A stretch of DNA of 8,081 nt from Deltaproteobacteria bacterium (GTDB taxonomy: Bacteria > Desulfobacterota > Desulfobulbia > Desulfobulbales > UBA5123). The position numbers and the translations under genes are program-made. The stretch spans positions 1 to 8,081 of the forward strand of contig JAJYKH010000107.1 of NCBI GenBank assembly GCA_021788685.1. Reading direction: 5' to 3'. Of the stretch, positions 5,410-8,081 are shown in pieces (position 1 is the first letter of the stretch; each line of letters begins with the position of its first letter). The notes beneath the pieces were generated by a model. That model saw only the letters and a program-made list of their open reading frames with translations, was not told where the DNA came from and did no database searches.

Positions 5410-7542
5410 TCATTCTCCGCCAATGGGAAAGAACAGCTCGAAGGTTGACCCCTCTCCCCGCCGGCTCTGCACCTCGATGAAACCCTCGTGGCGGTCCATG
5501 AACTTCTTGGTGATGGACAGCCCCAGCCCCACCGCCTGGTGGCCCCCCGCCGCCTTGGTCGTGTAGAACGGCTCCAGGATCCGGTCCAGGTCCTGGGGCT
5601 CGATCCCGACGCCGGTATCCGCGATCCGCACCACGGCATAGTCCCGCTCGTCCCGGCGTTTCCGGCGGGTCTCCACGGTCAGCGCTCCCCCTTTCGGCAT
5701 GGCGTCGATGCCGTTGTCGAGGACGTTGTCCAGCACCTCCCTGACCTTCCGCCGGTCCACGGCCACGGGGGGCAGCTCGGCCAGCGAGGTGCGGACCTCG
5801 ATGGACCGCTCCGCGCAGGTCTCGGCAAAGCCGGCCAGGGCCTCGCTCACCAGCCGGTTGAAATTGAGGGCATGTTTTTCGAGGGGCAGGTCGAAGACGT
5901 AGGAATCGACCCTTTTGAGGATTTTTTCGAGCCGACGGGCTTCGGCGGCAATCACCCGGGTGTATTTTTTCTCCGTCGTGCCGTCGGGGATGCGGCGGTC
6001 CAGCCGGCGGGCCAGGCCGCCCACCACCGTGAGCGGGTTCCTGATCTCGTGGGCCACGTTGGTGGTCATCCGGCCGAGGGCCGACAGCTTCTCGGCCTCG
6101 ATGAGGCGGGTCTGGAGCTTCTGCCGGTCCGCGGCCGTCCGGGAGCGTTCGACCATTCCGGCGAGGGTGCTGGCCACCGCGGAAAGGAAGGGTCCTTCGT
6201 CCCGCTCGCGGCTCTGCGGCTCCTGGACCTCGAGGTTGATCAGCCCATAGAGCCGTTCCCCCGAACGGATGGGGATGCAGTAATGGCCGTGGGGAGAGGC
6301 GCCCGGCCCGGTTTCATGGATGATGGACTGGCAGCCGGCGTCGGCCGCTTCGGCATTGAGGGCCGCCTGCCCGCAAAGACACTTGCCGAAGGGCACCCGG
6401 GCGCACTGGGCGAGGTGCTCCGGCGTGAAGCCCTGCTGGGCTTTCATGACCAGGGTCCGGGGGTCCTCCTCCACCACGTAGACGCAGCCCCTTTTCTCGA
6501 CGCCAAAAGACGGGATGGCCAGGATCTGGTCGAGCGCCCCGGCCAGCTGCCGTTCCAGGGGGAGCGGCTCCAGGGACAGACGCAGGATCTCGTTGAGAGT
6601 GCTCTGAAACTGGTAGCTGCGCCTGATTTTTTCTTCGGCCTGCTTGCGGCGGGTGATGTCCCGGCCAATGGAATTGATGGTCAGGACCTCGCCGTTGCGC
6701 CCGTAATGGAGGTTGGTGGTCCACAACAGGTCGCGCACCTCGCCGGTGCGGCTCACCTGCCGGTTTTCGATGGTGGCGCTGGCCATCTTCTTCTCGATCC
6801 AGACCTGGAGCGCCTGCCGGGTCGTCTCCCGGTCCTCGGCGTGGATGAAATCGAAGGCCGAGCGGCCCAGGCATTCTTCCGGCCGCAGCCCGAAGATGTT
6901 CCTGGATTGGTGGTTGACGAAGGTCAGCTCGCCGCGGGCGTTGACCTGGGTGATGAGGTTGTCGGTGCCCTCCACCAGCTCCCGGTACTTCCCCTCGGTC
7001 TGCCGGCGGGCGGCGATTTCCCTCTCCAGGGGAACGAGGGCCAGGCGGCGCAGGATGTACCAGAGGACGACGCCCATGAGGGCGGCGAGCAGGACCGACC
7101 GTTCCCCCATCTGCAACCTCAGCCGGTCGAGCCCCTCCACCACGGGGGTGAAGTCCTTGCGCATCCGGAGGCGGAGCGGCGAGCTGCCGGCGTATTGCAG
7201 CTGACGGTTGAAACCGGCCGCATTCGCCTCCGGCATGGGGCGCCGGAAGTCCACGAGCACGGCGCCGTCGGGGGCCACGACCCGCAGCTCGATGATGTCC
7301 GGGTGCCCGGAGGTCCACTGGTTCAGGAATTTCCTGGCCGTGGCCTGGTCGTGGCGCAGCAGCGCTTCCCGGGTAAAGCTCCCCAGCAGCGACAGCTCGT
7401 CTTCGGCCTGCCGCCGGGCATTCCCGAGAACGGACCTCTCGACTTCGGAAAAGAGGGCGAGATCGAACAGGCCGAGGAAGAGGAGCAGCACGGCCATGAA
7501 GGCAAGAATCGCCCCCCGGTAGCGGCTGTGCAGGTACTTCAT
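5410..7542 (-). CDS. Membrane-bound PAS-GAF sensor histidine kinase, orphan
   Basis: Two-component sensor kinase of 710 residues. Order: TM1 at about 11-31 (ILAFMAVLLLFLGLFDLALF), an extracytoplasmic sensor of about 115 residues, and TM2 at about 149-170 (VLLAALMGVVLWYILRRLAL). A PAS domain follows at about 184-305 (YRELVEGTDNLITQVNARGE, ending SIGRDITRRKQAEE), then a Cys-rich GAF domain at about 315-465. The HisKA H-box has phosphoacceptor His498 in NVAHEIRNPLT. The ATPase has its N-box at 601-615 (REVLDNVLDNGIDAM), G1 at 642-647 (DTGVGI), F-box EPFYTTK and G2 GLGLSI. All catalytic motifs are intact. No response regulator is in the window, and none lies immediately downstream. The start is set at ATG 7542 because it leads straight into TM1. 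An in-frame ATG at 7599 would add 19 residues encoded by repeat DNA. Neither start has a good ribosome binding site. The signal is unknown. Confidence 0.93.
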   Translation of the reverse strand: MKYLHSRYRGAILAFMAVLLLFLGLFDLALFSEVERSVLGNARRQAEDELSLLGSFTREALLRHDQATARKFLNQWTSGHPDIIELRVVAPDGAVLVDFRRPMPEANAAGFNRQLQYAGSSPLRLRMRKDFTPVVEGLDRLRLQMGERSVLLAALMGVVLWYILRRLALVPLEREIAARRQTEGKYRELVEGTDNLITQVNARGELTFVNHQSRNIFGLRPEECLGRSAFDFIHAEDRETTRQALQVWIEKKMASATIENRQVSRTGEVRDLLWTTNLHYGRNGEVLTINSIGRDITRRKQAEEKIRRSYQFQSTLNEILRLSLEPLPLERQLAGALDQILAIPSFGVEKRGCVYVVEEDPRTLVMKAQQGFTPEHLAQCARVPFGKCLCGQAALNAEAADAGCQSIIHETGPGASPHGHYCIPIRSGERLYGLINLEVQEPQSRERDEGPFLSAVASTLAGMVERSRTAADRQKLQTRLIEAEKLSALGRMTTNVAHEIRNPLTVVGGLARRLDRRIPDGTTEKKYTRVIAAEARRLEKILKRVDSYVFDLPLEKHALNFNRLVSEALAGFAETCAERSIEVRTSLAELPPVAVDRRKVREVLDNVLDNGIDAMPKGGALTVETRRKRRDERDYAVVRIADTGVGIEPQDLDRILEPFYTTKAAGGHQAVGLGLSITKKFMDRHEGFIEVQSRRGEGSTFELFFPIGGE

Positions 7543-7550
7543 GGGGGCCA

Positions 7551-7652
7551 GACCGAAGGCTGAAGACCGAAGGCGGAAGGAACATCGAACATCGAACATT
7601 GAACATTGAACGTCGAATGACCGGCCTCCGACCTCCGACCTCCACCCTCCAG
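7551..7652. repeat. Blocks of tandem heptanucleotide repeats between two minus-strand genes
   Basis: Nearly all of the gap is 7-bp repeats in successive blocks. GACCGAAGGCTGAA (7551-7564) and GACCGAAGGCGGAA (7565-7578) form a 14-base double unit. GAACATC, GAACATC, GAACATT, GAACATT and GAACGTC occupy 7580-7614 as five contiguous 7-mers, followed by GAATGA. CCTCCGA, CCTCCGA, CCTCCAC and CCTCCAG occupy 7625-7652. The units differ between blocks but the 7-base period is constant. The arrangement resembles the short tandemly repeated heptanucleotides described in cyanobacteria. The array begins only 8 bases upstream of the kinase start codon and ends just before the stop of the neighbouring flavoenzyme gene. 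Confidence 0.9.
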
Positions 7653-7660
7653 CGTCTTCT

Positions 7661-8081
7661 TCATAACGCCCGCTGGATGACCTCGGAGAGCGAGGGGTGG
7701 ATGTGGACGGGCACGGTGATCCCGGCGGGATTGCCCTCCATGGCTGCCATCACCACCACCACCTCGTGGATGAGGGTGGAGGCGTCGGGTCCCATGATGT
7801 GGCAGCCCAGGATTTTCGGCTCCTCCGGGTCGAGGAGGAGCTTGATGAAGGCGTCCTCCGCCTCCATGGCGAGTCCCATTCCCGTTTCCAGGTAGTCGAA
7901 GCGGACGGCCCGGTGCTCGATGCCCCTGGCCTTGGCGTCCTGCTCCCGCAGCCCCACGGCGGCGACCTGGGGGGAGCTGAAGACCGCCCGGGGCATGATC
8001 TCGAAATCCATGGGGTGATTGTGCTCGCCGGCCATGTTCCAGAAGGCGTGCTGCGCCTCCCGGTTGGCGGCGTGCTTGTAC
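7661..8081 (-). CDS. Dihydrolipoamide dehydrogenase-like flavoprotein, C-terminal part
   Basis: C-terminal dimerisation domain of a class I pyridine nucleotide-disulfide oxidoreductase (dihydrolipoamide dehydrogenase/mercuric reductase-like). The start and the FAD- and NAD-binding domains lie beyond the window. The visible 139 residues begin YKHAANREAQHAFWN and continue through PRAVFSSPQVAAVGL, matching the family's start of the dimerisation domain (P.V.FT.P..A.VGL). They end HIHPSLSEVIQRAL. The His-Pro-x-Leu-x-Glu motif supplies the catalytic His-Glu pair in this family (visible residues about 128 and 133). It lacks the C-terminal Cys pair of mercuric reductase, so that assignment is unlikely. 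Whether it is a true Lpd or a relative with another substrate cannot be told without the redox-active CxxxxC region. It precedes the kinase in the same orientation, about 118 bases of repeats apart. Confidence 0.9.
   Translation of the reverse strand, partial: YKHAANREAQHAFWNMAGEHNHPMDFEIMPRAVFSSPQVAAVGLREQDAKARGIEHRAVRFDYLETGMGLAMEAEDAFIKLLLDPEEPKILGCHIMGPDASTLIHEVVVVMAAMEGNPAGITVPVHIHPSLSEVIQRAL

Noticed and set aside
5488..7563. A 691-codon open frame on the plus strand
   Set aside because: It is antisense to the histidine kinase, whose domains and catalytic motifs are intact. The frame is rich in Gly, Pro and Gln without any recognisable fold, as expected from a GC-rich shadow frame.
7551..7652. 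CRISPR array
   Set aside because: The repeats are 7 bases, contiguous and without unique spacers, and no cas gene is present.
7661..8081. Mercuric reductase (merA)
   Set aside because: The C-terminus ends HIHPSLSEVIQRAL and lacks the vicinal Cys pair of MerA; no mer gene is near.

Overview
The window is GC-rich and densely coding. It carries a HAMP-less methyl-accepting chemotaxis protein, a small c-type cytochrome, a porin-like outer-membrane protein of the DUF3373 type, an arsenosugar-type radical SAM locus and a large orphan sensor kinase. Together with heptanucleotide intergenic repeats and long palindromic spacers, this suggests a deltaproteobacterial-type organism (Desulfuromonadota/Desulfobacterota, Geobacter-like). 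That placement is an inference from gene content and sequence style, not from a phylogenetic marker.

Layout. Bases 1-1664 (+) hold the 3' part of a chemoreceptor whose start codon lies just before the window. A monohaem cytochrome c (1697-2008, +) follows 32 bases later behind a strong ribosome binding site. The gap 2009-2182 is filled by a ~120-bp imperfect palindrome. Then comes the outer-membrane beta-barrel protein (2183-3733, +), closed by a strong rho-independent terminator (3756-3789). The next gap (3734-3941) has a weak candidate promoter and short tandem and inverted repeats. It leads into a two-gene unit: an AhpD-like peroxidase-type protein (3942-4274, +) and, one base after it, the radical SAM enzyme ArsS (4276-5286, +). 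On the minus strand, convergent with ArsS, is a PAS-GAF histidine kinase (5410-7542). Upstream of it is the C-terminal end of a dihydrolipoamide dehydrogenase-like flavoenzyme (7661-8081, running off the window). The ~118 bp between these two minus-strand genes is almost wholly tandem 7-bp repeats, which also reach back to the kinase start codon.

The main discovery is that ArsS appears to be a selenoprotein. A plain reading stops at a UGA (5263-5265) and leaves the conserved C-terminal cysteine motif unfinished. Reading UGA as selenocysteine places Sec where related proteins have the last Cys, adds Gly-Gly-Ser-Ile-Thr-Ala and ends at UAG (5284-5286). A hairpin with a GG-containing loop begins at a distance from the UGA matching the E. 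coli fdhF SECIS element. The AhpD-like neighbour is the usual partner of this ArsS family. No arsM (arsenite methyltransferase), ars regulator or selenium machinery is in the window, so the methylated arsenic substrate and Sec decoding would have to come from elsewhere in the genome.

The chemoreceptor, cytochrome and porin are co-oriented and could work in sensing or respiration at the envelope, but nothing here fixes their ligands. No tRNA, rRNA, CRISPR array, transposase or phage gene was seen.
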